Part shown: piece after piece, positions 41,339-51,163 of the stretch
How positions within the stretch are numbered: position 1 is the first letter of the stretch
Layout: each line of letters starts with the position of its first letter
Source of the DNA: Paenibacillus agilis
Lineage (GTDB): Bacteria > Bacillota > Bacilli > Paenibacillales > Paenibacillaceae
Direction: 5' to 3'
DNA length: 64,000 nt
Assembly: GCF_007786455.1 (NCBI RefSeq)
Contig: NZ_VNJK01000001.1
Coordinates: 1,820,074-1,884,073, forward strand
Notes under the pieces: generated by a model
Databases searched by the model: none
The model's input: only the letters and a program-made list of their open reading frames with translations
What the model was told of the DNA's origin: nothing
Program-made: the position numbers and the translations under genes

Positions 41339-44300
41339 ATGACGAAACCATTATTAACCGCGCGTATGCAAGAGCGCATTCTTATACTAGATGGTGCAAT
41401 GGGCACTATGATTCAACAAGCTGATTTGATTGCTGAAGATTTTGGTGGAGAGCATTTGGACGGTTGTAATGAAATATTAGTTGTTACTCGTCCTGATGTC
41501 ATTCGAGATATTCATGAACAATACTTGGCTGCGGGTGCAGACTTGATATCAACGAATACGTTTGGTTCTACAAGTCTTGTATTAGCGGAGTATGATATTC
41601 AAGATCGTGCAAGAGAGTTGAACTTAGAAGCTGCTCGATTAGCAGTTGAGGCGGCGGAGAAATATTCGACTCCTGAACATCCTCGTTATGTTATTGGTGC
41701 TATGGGACCAACGACAAAGACGTTATCCGTTACTGGTGGCGTTACGTTCGATGAGCTAATCGAAACGTATTATGATCAGGCGCTGGCGTTAATTGAAGCA
41801 GGTGTTGATGTCATGTTGTTAGAGACATCACAGGACACATTGAATGTTAAGGCGGGATCTATTGGTATCCAGCGTGCTATGGAGGCAACAGGGAAAAAGC
41901 TGCCGTTAATGATATCTGGTACGATTGAGCCAATGGGTACGACGTTAGCAGGGCAGAATATAGAGTCCTTCTACATATCTCTTGAGCATTTGCAACCAAT
42001 AATGGTAGGTTTGAACTGTGCAACTGGTCCAGAATTTATGCGCGATCATATAAGAACGTTAGCGGGAATTGGAAAGACGGCAATTAGCTGTTATCCAAAT
42101 GCGGGCTTACCCGACGAAAATGGTTTGTATCATGAATCTCCTGAATCTCTTGCACGAAAAATTGCTGCCTTTGCTGAACAAGGCTGGCTTAACGTAGCTG
42201 GAGGGTGCTGCGGTACGACTCCGGAGCATATTCGTGTGCTTGCAGAGACGTTATCAAAGTATGAACCGAGAAGAGTCTATGGTGATCATCCCCCAGCTGT
42301 ATCGGGTATTGAGACAGTGTACATAGAAGATAGCGGTCGCCCTTATATGGTTGGAGAGCGAACAAATGTATTAGGTTCACGCAAGTTCAAGCGATTAATT
42401 TCCGAAGGCAAAATTGAAGAAGCTGCTGAAGTTGCCCGTGCGCAAGTTAAGAATGGGGCGCATGTCATCGATGTTTGTTTGCAGGATCCTGATCGGGATG
42501 AAGCAACAGATATGGCTGCCTTTTTACAAGAAGTTGTTAAGAAAGTAAAAGTGCCTCTAGTTATAGATACGACCGATGCGAAAGTAATCGAGATGTCTCT
42601 GAAGCATACACAAGGTAAAGCGATAATTAACTCCATTAATCTTGAAGATGGCTTGGAAAAATTCGAGCAAGTAGTGCCGATCGTCCATCGGTATGGGGGA
42701 GCATTAGTTGTTGGTACGATCGATGAACGTGGACAAGCTATTACACGAGAAGATAAATTAGAAGTAGCGAAGAGGTCTCACGACATTCTAGTAAATGATT
42801 TTGGAATACAATCCGAAGATATTATTTTTGATCCACTTGTGTTCCCGGTAGGTACTGGTGATGAACAGTATATTGGGTCTGCCAAAGAAACAATTGAAGG
42901 TATCCGATTAATTAAACAAGCGTTGCCAAAATGTCAAATTATATTGGGAGTTAGTAACATTTCCTTCGGTCTTCCAGAGGCTGGTCGTGAGGTGCTTAAC
43001 TCCGTATTTTTATATGAATGTACAAAGGCAGGGCTGGATTACGCAATCGTAAATACAGAAAAGCTTGAGCGTTATGCATCGATCCCTGAGCATGAACGCA
43101 AGCTGTCTGAAGAGCTGCTGTATAACACAAATGATGCGACTTTAGCAGAGTTCGTAGCAGCATTTCGTAATCGTAAGGTTGAAAAGAAAGAAAAGATAAG
43201 CAATCTTACATTGGAAGAACGTCTTGCATCTTACGTTGTAGAAGGAACAAAAGAAGGACTCATACCTGATCTAACATTGGCCTTGGAAAAATATATGCCG
43301 CTTGAGATTATTAACGGGCCGTTGATGAAAGGCATGGAAGAGGTAGGCCGATTATTCAACAACAACGAGCTTATCGTTGCGGAAGTATTGCAAAGTGCTG
43401 AAGTCATGAAAGCCTCTGTTGCTCATCTAGAAAACTTTATGGAGAAGAACGAGAGTGCTGTAAAGGGTAAAATCTTGTTGGCGACTGTAAAAGGCGATGT
43501 ACATGATATTGGTAAAAATCTAGTGGAAATCATACTATCTAATAATGGATATCAGATTGTGAATCTAGGTATCAAAGTCCCGCCTGATCAGCTGATCGAA
43601 GCGTATCGCAAGGAGAAGCCGGATGCAATCGGGCTATCTGGTTTGCTTGTAAAATCAGCACAACAGATGGTTATCACAGCTCAAGATATGCGCAGTGCAG
43701 GAATCGATGTTCCTATTTTAGTGGGCGGAGCTGCATTGACACGGAAGTTCACGAAAAATCGCATTAGTCCAGAATACGATGGTCTTGTTCTCTATGCAAA
43801 AGATGCAATGGATGGATTGGACTTGGCTAATAAACTAATGGATGCGAATGAACGGTCTATATTGGTGGAAGAACTAAGAGCACATAAGGAAAGGTTAGCT
43901 CGTGAGACGGAAGAAGAACAGGTACTGCCTGAATTAACGAGAGTGGAACGATCTGCTATTGGTGAGGCGCAGGTGTATTTGCCACCTGACTTGAACCGTC
44001 ACGTTATTCGTGACATTCCAACAAAGCAGCTTGTACCTTATGTGAATATGCAAATGTTATTAGGTCATCATTTGGGTCTAAAGGGAACAATAGACAAGCT
44101 CTTGGCTGCTAAAGATCCAAAGGCAGTGGAATTAAAGGCGACGATTGATGAACTTCTTATACATGGTGAACAAACGGGGCAATTGCGTGCTAATGCTATG
44201 TATCGTTTCTTCCCAGCGCAATCTGAAGGGAACTCGATTCATATCTACAATCCAGATCGTCTAGAGGAAGTACTCCATACATTTACTTTCCCTCGTCAGA

Positions 44301-44776
44301 AAGTAGCACCGTATTTGTGTCTTTCGGACTTCCTTCGTTCGAAAGAAAGTGGTGTTATGGATTATGTTGGTTTCCTTGTAGTTACTGCAGGTGAAGGAAT
44401 CCGGGATCAAGCTGAGCTGTGGAAGCAAGAGGGACAATATCTGCGTTCACATGCTTTGCAATCCTTAGCATTAGAATTGGCGGAAGCATTGGCAGAGCGG
44501 ATTCATCATATGATGCGGGAAGTATGGGGCTATCCAGATCCTGATACGATGACTATGAAGGAGCGCTTTGGCGCCCGCTATCAAGGTATTCGAGTTTCCT
44601 TTGGCTATCCAGCTTGTCCGGATCTAGAAGACCAGGAGCCATTGTTCAAGCTTATGATGCCGGAAGATATAGGTGTCCTACTAACTGAAGGATTTATGAT
44701 GGAGCCAGAAGCATCTGTTAGTGCTATGGTGTTTGCGCATCCGCAAGCTCAATATTTTAATGTAGATAAAGCGTGA
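41339..44776 (+). CDS. metH: cobalamin-dependent methionine synthase
   Basis: The 1145-residue protein has all four MetH modules. These are a homocysteine-binding barrel (residues 1-~320; zinc Cys in GLNCATG and GGCCGTTPEH near 290), a methyltetrahydrofolate barrel (~340-620), the cap and B12 domain with DVHDIGKN (~720; cobalt-ligating His) and SGLLVKS, and the reactivation domain (~890-1145) with RLEEVLHTF and RYQGIRVSFGYPACP. It transfers a methyl group from 5-methyl-THF to homocysteine. The start ATG 41339 is preceded by GAGGTGG; GTG 41327 is four codons earlier. Confidence 0.97.
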   Translation: MTKPLLTARMQERILILDGAMGTMIQQADLIAEDFGGEHLDGCNEILVVTRPDVIRDIHEQYLAAGADLISTNTFGSTSLVLAEYDIQDRARELNLEAARLAVEAAEKYSTPEHPRYVIGAMGPTTKTLSVTGGVTFDELIETYYDQALALIEAGVDVMLLETSQDTLNVKAGSIGIQRAMEATGKKLPLMISGTIEPMGTTLAGQNIESFYISLEHLQPIMVGLNCATGPEFMRDHIRTLAGIGKTAISCYPNAGLPDENGLYHESPESLARKIAAFAEQGWLNVAGGCCGTTPEHIRVLAETLSKYEPRRVYGDHPPAVSGIETVYIEDSGRPYMVGERTNVLGSRKFKRLISEGKIEEAAEVARAQVKNGAHVIDVCLQDPDRDEATDMAAFLQEVVKKVKVPLVIDTTDAKVIEMSLKHTQGKAIINSINLEDGLEKFEQVVPIVHRYGGALVVGTIDERGQAITREDKLEVAKRSHDILVNDFGIQSEDIIFDPLVFPVGTGDEQYIGSAKETIEGIRLIKQALPKCQIILGVSNISFGLPEAGREVLNSVFLYECTKAGLDYAIVNTEKLERYASIPEHERKLSEELLYNTNDATLAEFVAAFRNRKVEKKEKISNLTLEERLASYVVEGTKEGLIPDLTLALEKYMPLEIINGPLMKGMEEVGRLFNNNELIVAEVLQSAEVMKASVAHLENFMEKNESAVKGKILLATVKGDVHDIGKNLVEIILSNNGYQIVNLGIKVPPDQLIEAYRKEKPDAIGLSGLLVKSAQQMVITAQDMRSAGIDVPILVGGAALTRKFTKNRISPEYDGLVLYAKDAMDGLDLANKLMDANERSILVEELRAHKERLARETEEEQVLPELTRVERSAIGEAQVYLPPDLNRHVIRDIPTKQLVPYVNMQMLLGHHLGLKGTIDKLLAAKDPKAVELKATIDELLIHGEQTGQLRANAMYRFFPAQSEGNSIHIYNPDRLEEVLHTFTFPRQKVAPYLCLSDFLRSKESGVMDYVGFLVVTAGEGIRDQAELWKQEGQYLRSHALQSLALELAEALAERIHHMMREVWGYPDPDTMTMKERFGARYQGIRVSFGYPACPDLEDQEPLFKLMMPEDIGVLLTEGFMMEPEASVSAMVFAHPQAQYFNVDKA

Positions 44777-44805
44777 TATAGGAATCATAATAGTATTAGG
44801 ATAAG

Positions 44806-44841
44806 AAGCCTCTGTCCGTCATTACGGTGCAGGGGCTTTAT
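44806..44841 (+). terminator. terminator after metH
   Basis: AAGCCTCTG pairs with CAGGGGCTT (44806 onward to 44840) with a G-T pair, followed by a short T stretch. Confidence 0.7.
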
Positions 44842-44925
44842 TACAAGCTCAATATATTTATCGTCTACAAGTGGGTCAGAAAACGTATACGCAATGAGAC
44901 TCATAAGTTTGAGAGGGGTGTTAGT

Positions 44926-45867
44926 GTGGACATTTATTTTCTGGGGACAGGGGCAGGTATGCCATCGACAACGCGGAATGTTAGCAGCCTCGCACTTCGC
45001 TTGACAGAGGAGAGAGGAACATTTTGGTTGTTTGACTGTGGCGAAGGTACCCAGCATCAACTTCTGCATTCGCCATTAAAAATGAGCAAATGTGAATTTA
45101 TATTTATTACGCATTTACATGGTGACCATCTATTTGGGCTACCGGGATTTCTTTCAAGCCGCTCATATCAAGGAGGACAGACTCCATTAACGGTATTTGG
45201 GCCTAAAGGTATTGGCGATTACATGAAAGTCTGTTTCGGAGTAAGCCGAACCGAGGTTTCCTATCCGCTGCTTATCAAGGAGATTGAACCAGGAGTCGTA
45301 TGGGAAGATGATCAATTCATTGTAACCGCGATGCAGCTCTCGCATCGAATTCCTACACTTGGTTATCGTATTGTGGAGAAGGATCGTCCTGGTAAACTAA
45401 AGTTCGAATTGTTGCGTGATAAAGGGATTCCACCAGGACCAGTATATGGTCAGCTTAAACAAGGTAAAGATGTGCAGTTGCCGAATGGGGAGTTATTGTT
45501 TGCTACCTCCGTGTTGGGAGAACCATTACCAGGTCGAACGGTTGCTATTTTGGGAGATACGAAACCTTGTGATAATGCAGTACGTTTAGCTCGGAACGCT
45601 GATTTACTTGTCCATGAGGCTACTTATATGCATGACAAGGCTGATAATGCGAATGAATATGGTCATAGTACGGCACAGCAAGCTGCAGAAATTGCAAGGG
45701 AAGCTGGTGCGAAGAAGCTTGCGCTGAACCACTTCAGTTCCAGATATAAAGAAGGGGAACAGATGGATGAGCTTCTAACGGAGGCACAGAGTGTATTTCC
45801 CAACACGGTACTTGCATTGGAACATCATGTTGTTACAATTGCAGAAGGCGCGGAAGGAACGGCGTAA
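44926..45867 (+). CDS. rnz: ribonuclease Z
   Basis: The 313-residue metallo-beta-lactamase-fold protein has FLGTGAGMPSTTRN at the N-terminus, the metal motif THLHGDHLFG (~62-71), VTAMQLSHRIPTLGYR (exosite and metal ligands), and AILGDTKPC and HEATY motifs. RNase Z removes the 3' trailer of tRNA precursors. I chose GTG 44926 (MDIYFLGTG, with GAGAGGGG upstream) over the earlier Met because it aligns with the family start. Confidence 0.94.
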   Translation: MDIYFLGTGAGMPSTTRNVSSLALRLTEERGTFWLFDCGEGTQHQLLHSPLKMSKCEFIFITHLHGDHLFGLPGFLSSRSYQGGQTPLTVFGPKGIGDYMKVCFGVSRTEVSYPLLIKEIEPGVVWEDDQFIVTAMQLSHRIPTLGYRIVEKDRPGKLKFELLRDKGIPPGPVYGQLKQGKDVQLPNGELLFATSVLGEPLPGRTVAILGDTKPCDNAVRLARNADLLVHEATYMHDKADNANEYGHSTAQQAAEIAREAGAKKLALNHFSSRYKEGEQMDELLTEAQSVFPNTVLALEHHVVTIAEGAEGTA

Positions 45868-45880
45868 GCCGTTTTTTTCA
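45858..45880 (+). terminator. terminator overlapping the rnz stop
   Basis: AACGGC and GCCGTT around a GTAA loop that contains the stop codon, then seven Ts. Confidence 0.85.
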
Positions 45881-46132
45881 TATCGCAAATACGAATTATT
45901 TTCCGGGAAAGCGCAGGATATGACAGTTAGATGAAAAAGCGACTGAATAAATAACCGCGTGCACCATTTCGACAGGTTGCTATATCTCATGATGTCGAAG
46001 GATTGGATATAGAACGTGCTTGCAACGCTGCTTTGCGTTATTTACAATAAATGAAGCAACTTACAACATGAGGCCATCAACGAGCTAAAGTTAAGTTACA
46101 TATGGTTTAGAAAAGAAAGGTGGACACACACC

Positions 46133-47224
46133 ATGCATCATATTGGTTTTACGATTGTTGGGTTTGGTACGATTGCAAAGACACATCTTGTAGCGCTACG
46201 TACATTGCCTATCATTAAACGATTGCCGGTCACTCCCGTATTGGATTCATTAGTAACGAGAAGACCAGAGGCTTTGGCGGAACAAGCGAAGCAAATTGGC
46301 TTTCATTTTGTGACAGATAAACTGGAAACTGCGTTAGAACGTGGTCAATCACAGGCAGTAAGTATTTGTACACCTAATGCACTTCACGCTGAGCAGGTAA
46401 AGACTGCAATGAGTTTCAATCAAGCCGTGTATTGCGAGAAGCCTGTAACAGAGTCAGCTGAGCAAACAGCTAAGTTATTGGCTACTGTACCAGCACACTA
46501 CCCGCAACAACTAGCTTTTACATTCCGATATCATCCAGCCGTGATGCGAATACGTGAGTGTCTTAAGGAAGGAATCATCGGTGATGTGCTACAGTGCAAC
46601 ATTGCGTACATGCGTTCAGGTTATTTGAATGCAGACCGTCCATTCAGTTGGCGATTAAGTGATGAATTATCTGGTGGTGGGGCGATTACGGATATAGGTG
46701 TCCACGCGCTTGATCTAGTTCGTCATTGGTTTGGGAATTTTAAACAAGTAGATGGTCGTACACATACGTTTGTTAAAAATAGACCTGTATCTGTGCATTC
46801 TACGGAACAAGTTGAAGTGCATGTAGATGACTGGGCTTCGATGCATATAGAAACAGAAACGGGTATACGTGGCTCTATAGAAGTATCTCGCATTGCTTAC
46901 GGATCAGATGCTTTCCGTATTCATATCGTCGGTACTAAAGGAAGTATGACATGTGATTTGGAAAAAGATCGGATGCCCGATGTACATTTAATAAGTGGTG
47001 TTGTGCCAAGCCTACCAATACCAGATAGCCTAGAACTGCTGCCGGATGAGAAGGCTACACTTGGTGTGTTTCAGGACAGCCATTTTGCCGCTCTTCATCA
47101 TTTTATTTTGAGAATGACGGGAGATAATCGTTGGGCTGATATTGCACCGACCTTGTCAGATGGATATGCTGTTGAACGCTGGGTGGATAAAGTAATCGCT
47201 TCTTCCAAACAAACGGACCAATAA
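46133..47224 (+). CDS. Gfo/Idh/MocA-family oxidoreductase
   Basis: The 363-residue protein has an N-terminal Rossmann fold (IVGFGTIAKTHLVAL, residues ~6-20), the family EKP motif (VYCEKPVTESAEQ) and a C-terminal alpha/beta domain with GGGAITDIGVHALDLVRHW, where the His is the usual catalytic or metal residue. It would oxidise or reduce a sugar or inositol-type substrate with NAD(P). The substrate is unknown. Confidence 0.88.
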   Translation: MHHIGFTIVGFGTIAKTHLVALRTLPIIKRLPVTPVLDSLVTRRPEALAEQAKQIGFHFVTDKLETALERGQSQAVSICTPNALHAEQVKTAMSFNQAVYCEKPVTESAEQTAKLLATVPAHYPQQLAFTFRYHPAVMRIRECLKEGIIGDVLQCNIAYMRSGYLNADRPFSWRLSDELSGGGAITDIGVHALDLVRHWFGNFKQVDGRTHTFVKNRPVSVHSTEQVEVHVDDWASMHIETETGIRGSIEVSRIAYGSDAFRIHIVGTKGSMTCDLEKDRMPDVHLISGVVPSLPIPDSLELLPDEKATLGVFQDSHFAALHHFILRMTGDNRWADIAPTLSDGYAVERWVDKVIASSKQTDQ

Positions 47225-47257
47225 GGTTCGGTATACGACTAAGAGAGAAGGAAACGT

Positions 47258-48193
47258 ATGAAAGGATTCATCTACACACTTCTTATCCTTACAAGCATGT
47301 TGTGGGGAGGCAATTTTGTAGCGAGTAAATTACTTGTCGATCATGCGGAGCCGCTGACTCTAGTCTTATTTCGATGGGGAATAGCGATTATCGTATGGCT
47401 GCCTATTGTATTGAAAAAAGAGAGGAAAATACTTCCTCCTCGTGCTGCTTGGCTGCCGCTTCTGTTAATGGGGCTTACAGGAGTGTTGCTGTTCAATGTA
47501 TGCATGTTCTATGCACTGGAGCACACAACAGCTACGAATACAGGTTTAATTTCAGCCTTAAATCCTATTATGATTGCTCTTTTGAGCTTTATCATTTATC
47601 GTGATCGTTTACATACGCTGCAAATCGTTGCCATGTGTGTTTCTTTTAGCGGGGTTATTTATTTCATCCTACAAGGTGATTTATCACGTTTATGGTTAAT
47701 GTCATTTAATATTGGAGATCTATGGATGCTAGGCTCCGTTCTCATTTGGGGCATATATTCAATTGCATCAAAATGGGCTATGATGTATATATCACCGTTT
47801 TTGTCCACGTTCTGGGGAGGTATTATCGGTGTACTGTTCATGCTTCCGTTGGAGTGGCGAAACTTGATCTCAACGACAGGGGATACCTGGTTCTGGATAG
47901 GTATTGCCTATACAAGTGTTGGTGCTACAGTTGCAGCTATGATGTTCTGGAACATTGGAGTACAGCGTGTAGGAGGAACACAAGCAGGAATGTTTCTAAA
48001 TTTAAACCCAATATTTACCGGGGTGTTTGCGTACTTGATATTGAATGAGCAGATGACAATGCAGCAATGGATCGGTGCAATTATTGTACTTTGTGGGGTA
48101 TTTGCTTTTACCATTATCGGAATAAAAACAACTAGAGAGGAACAAAGACGCCATGAGCAAAACAATGCCGAACAAGCTTCATGCGTTCATTGA
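47258..48193 (+). CDS. EamA-family transporter (DMT superfamily)
   Basis: The 311-residue protein has ten hydrophobic segments in two EamA repeats, with SMLWGGNFVASKLLVDHAEP and TNTGLISALNPIMIALLSFI in the first and SVGATVAAMMFWNIGVQRVGGTQAG in the second. It exports or imports small molecules such as amino acids or nucleosides. AGAGAGAAGG precedes ATG. It overlaps the next gene by 41 bases. Confidence 0.88.
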   Translation: MKGFIYTLLILTSMLWGGNFVASKLLVDHAEPLTLVLFRWGIAIIVWLPIVLKKERKILPPRAAWLPLLLMGLTGVLLFNVCMFYALEHTTATNTGLISALNPIMIALLSFIIYRDRLHTLQIVAMCVSFSGVIYFILQGDLSRLWLMSFNIGDLWMLGSVLIWGIYSIASKWAMMYISPFLSTFWGGIIGVLFMLPLEWRNLISTTGDTWFWIGIAYTSVGATVAAMMFWNIGVQRVGGTQAGMFLNLNPIFTGVFAYLILNEQMTMQQWIGAIIVLCGVFAFTIIGIKTTREEQRRHEQNNAEQASCVH

Positions 48194-49010
48194 CTTGGAC
48201 GGGACGATGTTTCACGGATCTCAAGCTATAGATGGAGCTGATCGTTTAATTGAGTGCTTGCAAGAGTGGAAAGTGCCTTATTTGTTTGTGACCAATAACT
48301 CTACTCGTACCCCGCAGCAAATAGCAGCGCTAATGGAGAAAATGGGCATTCAAGCAAGAACAGAGGATGTACTGACTTCTGCGCAGGCGGCGGCCATGTT
48401 TATTCGAGATCATTATAAAGATCCATTTGTCTTTATGATTGGTGAAGAGGGATTACAGCAGGCGTTATCGGATTGTAATATTCGATGGACAAGTGATCCT
48501 TCAATAGCAGAACAGAAGCAAATTGATGTTGTCGTTCAAGGACTTGATCGACAATTTACTTATAATAAACTGGAAGTTGCTTCGATTGCAATTCGTAAAG
48601 GCGCAGCTTCTATTGTGACGAATCCAGATGTACAGCTGCCTTCAGATAAAGGAATTTCTCCTGGTGCAGGCACAATTGCTGCGGCTATACAGGCTGCTTC
48701 AGGCGTAGAACCTGTTTGTATCGGAAAGCCAGAAGCGATTATTATGCAAGTGGCGCTTAAACAACTTGAGTGCACAGCATCTGAGGCGATCGTGGTTGGA
48801 GATAATTTGTTAACAGACATCCAGGCGGGTATTCGAGCAAAATGTCTTACGGCATTAGTGCTTACAGGAGTGACCTCAAAGTCATCTTATGCATCGTATA
48901 GAGAGAACAGTAATGACCTTCCGGATTATGTATTTGATAATCTTGAGCAAGTTAGGCTGCTGTTCGAGCAGAATTATGAAAATAATGATACAGAGAGGGC
49001 GTTGGAATAG
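48153..49010 (+). CDS. HAD phosphatase, NagD/PhoX-like subfamily
   Basis: The 285-residue protein has DLDGTMFHG (motif I), TNNSTRTP (motif II), a C2 cap between them and GKPEAIIMQ and VGDNLLTDIQ (motifs III and IV). Length and motifs fit the TIGR01457-type p-nitrophenyl-phosphatase/NagD group, which dephosphorylate sugar or nucleotide phosphates. An in-frame start inside the EamA gene (48153) means the two are coupled; MPNKLHAFI at 48165 is an alternative. Confidence 0.82.
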   Translation: MSKTMPNKLHAFIDLDGTMFHGSQAIDGADRLIECLQEWKVPYLFVTNNSTRTPQQIAALMEKMGIQARTEDVLTSAQAAAMFIRDHYKDPFVFMIGEEGLQQALSDCNIRWTSDPSIAEQKQIDVVVQGLDRQFTYNKLEVASIAIRKGAASIVTNPDVQLPSDKGISPGAGTIAAAIQAASGVEPVCIGKPEAIIMQVALKQLECTASEAIVVGDNLLTDIQAGIRAKCLTALVLTGVTSKSSYASYRENSNDLPDYVFDNLEQVRLLFEQNYENNDTERALE

Positions 49011-49853
49011 ATGGCAGAACTACCTGAATTAGAGCGAGAGCGTAAAAAGATGAATCAGTTGTTTGTAGGGCAACGATTTAGAGCGATTTCACTGTTGAAG
49101 GAATCTTGGGCGAATGTATCCATTGAGCAATTAGAGCAAGGATTAGTAGGAAGACAGCTGTTATACGTAGAGCGTCGTGCTAAAGGAATTGTATTTCATT
49201 TAGACGATGGCAGAAGATTATTATTAACAGTAGGGAATGGAGCGCTGTTCCATACAACAACTTCAGCAGATACAGAAGCTGGTATGACTGATAGTGCTGA
49301 CTCTATAGATGCAATCGCAAGTGTTACTGTTCAACCACAATTGCTTATTTCATTTGATCAAGGAAGCTGGAATGTGACTGGCGCGCGTACTCTTTCACTC
49401 CAGTGGCTGAGTGCCAAAGAAATGGATGATATTGCGAAAGAATGGGGACTTGAGCCGCTTAGTCGCAATTTAAATGCAGCTTTGTTCCAAAGTCGATTTG
49501 CAAAGAGGCGGACAGCACTTCGCACAGCTCTCACGAATCAAGCTTTGATTGCTGGTATTTCTCCTGCAATTGCTGATGAGATTTGTTTTGGAGCAGGTAT
49601 TATGCCGACTGTAAAAACAGAGACGTTATCGTCCTGCGATTGGGAAGCGATATACACAAGCATGGTTCAATGGCTTCAAGAAGCTATTGAACAGCCAGGA
49701 GCTCCTACTTATGCAGTTAGCGGTCGACAAGGTGAGGCATGTAGTAAATGTCGGACGGAGTTGTCTGATGTACTGATAAGTGGAAAAGTTTCTGTATACT
49801 GTTCTTCCTGTCAGCATGAACATGCTCCTGAAGCTGTCTGTACACATGGCTAA
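49011..49853 (+). CDS. Fpg/Nei-like DNA glycosylase homologue lacking the catalytic proline
   Basis: The 280-residue protein has Fpg architecture. It starts MAELPEL where active enzymes have MPELPEVE, has a Lys in the ERRAKGIVFHL position of the beta-hairpin lysine, a helix-two-turn-helix with TNQALIAGISPAIADEICFGAGI, and an intact zinc finger CSKC with CSSC near the end. The essential Pro2 is Ala and the finger Arg appears as Lys. Glu3 is kept. It may bind DNA lesions without cleaving, or use a different chemistry. It directly precedes an endonuclease IV gene. Confidence 0.75.
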   Translation: MAELPELERERKKMNQLFVGQRFRAISLLKESWANVSIEQLEQGLVGRQLLYVERRAKGIVFHLDDGRRLLLTVGNGALFHTTTSADTEAGMTDSADSIDAIASVTVQPQLLISFDQGSWNVTGARTLSLQWLSAKEMDDIAKEWGLEPLSRNLNAALFQSRFAKRRTALRTALTNQALIAGISPAIADEICFGAGIMPTVKTETLSSCDWEAIYTSMVQWLQEAIEQPGAPTYAVSGRQGEACSKCRTELSDVLISGKVSVYCSSCQHEHAPEAVCTHG

Positions 49854-50724
49854 TGAGCTTAGCTATGGCTGCCACATTAAGTTAAGTGGCGGTTATGTTC
49901 GCATGGCAGAAAGGGCAATCGCTCTGTATGAACAGGAAGGCTGTTCGAGCTTTCAGTTTTTTGCAAAGAACCCACGCAGTTTGCAGGTGAAGCAATTTGT
50001 AACAGCAGAGGCCGAGCGTTGTCGTCAATTGATGGAACATTACCGATTGCGCTCGGTTATTCATTCTGCCTATCCTTTGAACTTGGCGATATCGATTCAT
50101 GATCAACCTGAGGCGGCCATACAACATATTCAAAGCTTGTGTAATGACCTGGAAATTGCCGAGGTAACAGGTGCAATTGGAGTCGTTGTACATTTTGGAG
50201 TTGCAAAGAAATCTAACCGTCTGGCAGGCTATCAAGATATATTAACCACATTAAATACCGTGCTGGCTATGTATAAGGGGCCAGCGCTTATTTTATTGGA
50301 AAACCAAGCGGGCCTGTATGGTGGTATTGGCTCAACATTCGAAGAACATGTTCAAATCAAGCAATTATGTATCGACCCGGAACGGGTTGGATTTTGCTTT
50401 GATACATGTCATGCCTATGTGAGTGGCTTATGGCATGCGGATAATCAATTAGGTACGGAACAACTTTTACGAGATGGAGATCGATTGGGCTACTGGGATG
50501 ATGTAGAAGTCGTTCATGTGAATGATGCAGCAGAACCGTTTGGCTCTATGAGAGACCGTCATGCTCAGCTTGGCACAGGGCATATATCATTGGCGGCGAT
50601 GAAAGAGCTGCTATCTGCGTCGCAGCTACACGGAGTGATGAATGTATTGGAGACACCTGCAAGTGATGTGTCATTTCATCAGCCGGAATGGGAAATCTTG
50701 AGGCAGCTGCATTATTCGAATTAA
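49846..50724 (+). CDS. nfo: endonuclease IV (AP endonuclease)
   Basis: From ATG 49846 (MANELSYGCHIKLSGGY) the 292-residue protein has the Nfo TIM barrel with its metal ligands: Glu in ALILLENQAG, His in FCFDTCHAY, His in VVHVND, His in RHAQLGTGHI and Glu in NVLETP. It nicks abasic sites for base-excision repair. It overlaps the Fpg-like gene by 8 bases, so glycosylase-type and AP-endonuclease activities are co-translated. Confidence 0.92.
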   Translation: MANELSYGCHIKLSGGYVRMAERAIALYEQEGCSSFQFFAKNPRSLQVKQFVTAEAERCRQLMEHYRLRSVIHSAYPLNLAISIHDQPEAAIQHIQSLCNDLEIAEVTGAIGVVVHFGVAKKSNRLAGYQDILTTLNTVLAMYKGPALILLENQAGLYGGIGSTFEEHVQIKQLCIDPERVGFCFDTCHAYVSGLWHADNQLGTEQLLRDGDRLGYWDDVEVVHVNDAAEPFGSMRDRHAQLGTGHISLAAMKELLSASQLHGVMNVLETPASDVSFHQPEWEILRQLHYSN

Positions 50725-50756
50725 GCTGTATGTATGATATTCACAATCAATTTGCC

Positions 50757-50789
50757 TCGTATAATTAATGGTGTTAATTAATTATACGA
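50757..50789. repeat. AT-rich 12-base inverted repeat between nfo and the next gene
   Basis: TCGTATAATTAA (50757-50768) is matched by TTAATTATACGA (50778-50789) across a nine-base loop. There is no T-run, so it may be an operator or a weak terminator. Confidence 0.5.
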
Positions 50790-50827
50790 AATATTGAAAA
50801 ACGTTGTAATATAGAGAGGGTGCGAAG

Positions 50828-51163
50828 ATGATCCATGTGTATCTTGATGATTGGCGCAAATGCCCGGATGGATTTGTACTAGCGCGGAATATGGAGGAAT
50901 GCATATTGCTCCTTGAAGGTGCAGAAGTTGATATTTTATCGCTGGATCACGATTTGGGGCCTGATGAACCGACAGGTACAGAGTTAGTGGCAGAGATGGT
51001 CAATCGTGGTTTATATGCAAAACAGATTTATTTGCATACGTCCTGTGATAGAGGGCGCCGTCGTATGTATGAGATGCTGTATATGAACAAGCCGAATGAT
51101 GTTGAACTGCATAATGGGCCTATGCCTCTTCATTTACTCGAGCAAGTTCGGAGCCTAAGTTAA
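50828..51163 (+). CDS. cyclic-phosphate-processing receiver-domain protein-like
   Basis: The 111-residue protein (MIHVYLDDWRKCPDGFVLARNMEECI) has the cPPR pattern, with paired Asp in LDDWR, LDHDLGPDEPTG and IYLHTSCDRGRR. Family members are related to response-regulator receivers and are linked to RNA or nucleotide cyclic-phosphate processing. The biological substrate is not known. GAGAGGG is seven bases before ATG. Confidence 0.78.
   Translation: MIHVYLDDWRKCPDGFVLARNMEECILLLEGAEVDILSLDHDLGPDEPTGTELVAEMVNRGLYAKQIYLHTSCDRGRRRMYEMLYMNKPNDVELHNGPMPLHLLEQVRSLS

Noticed and set aside
47374-48048. Alternative frames in the EamA gene
   Set aside because: They are shadows of a hydrophobic coding region without translation signals.
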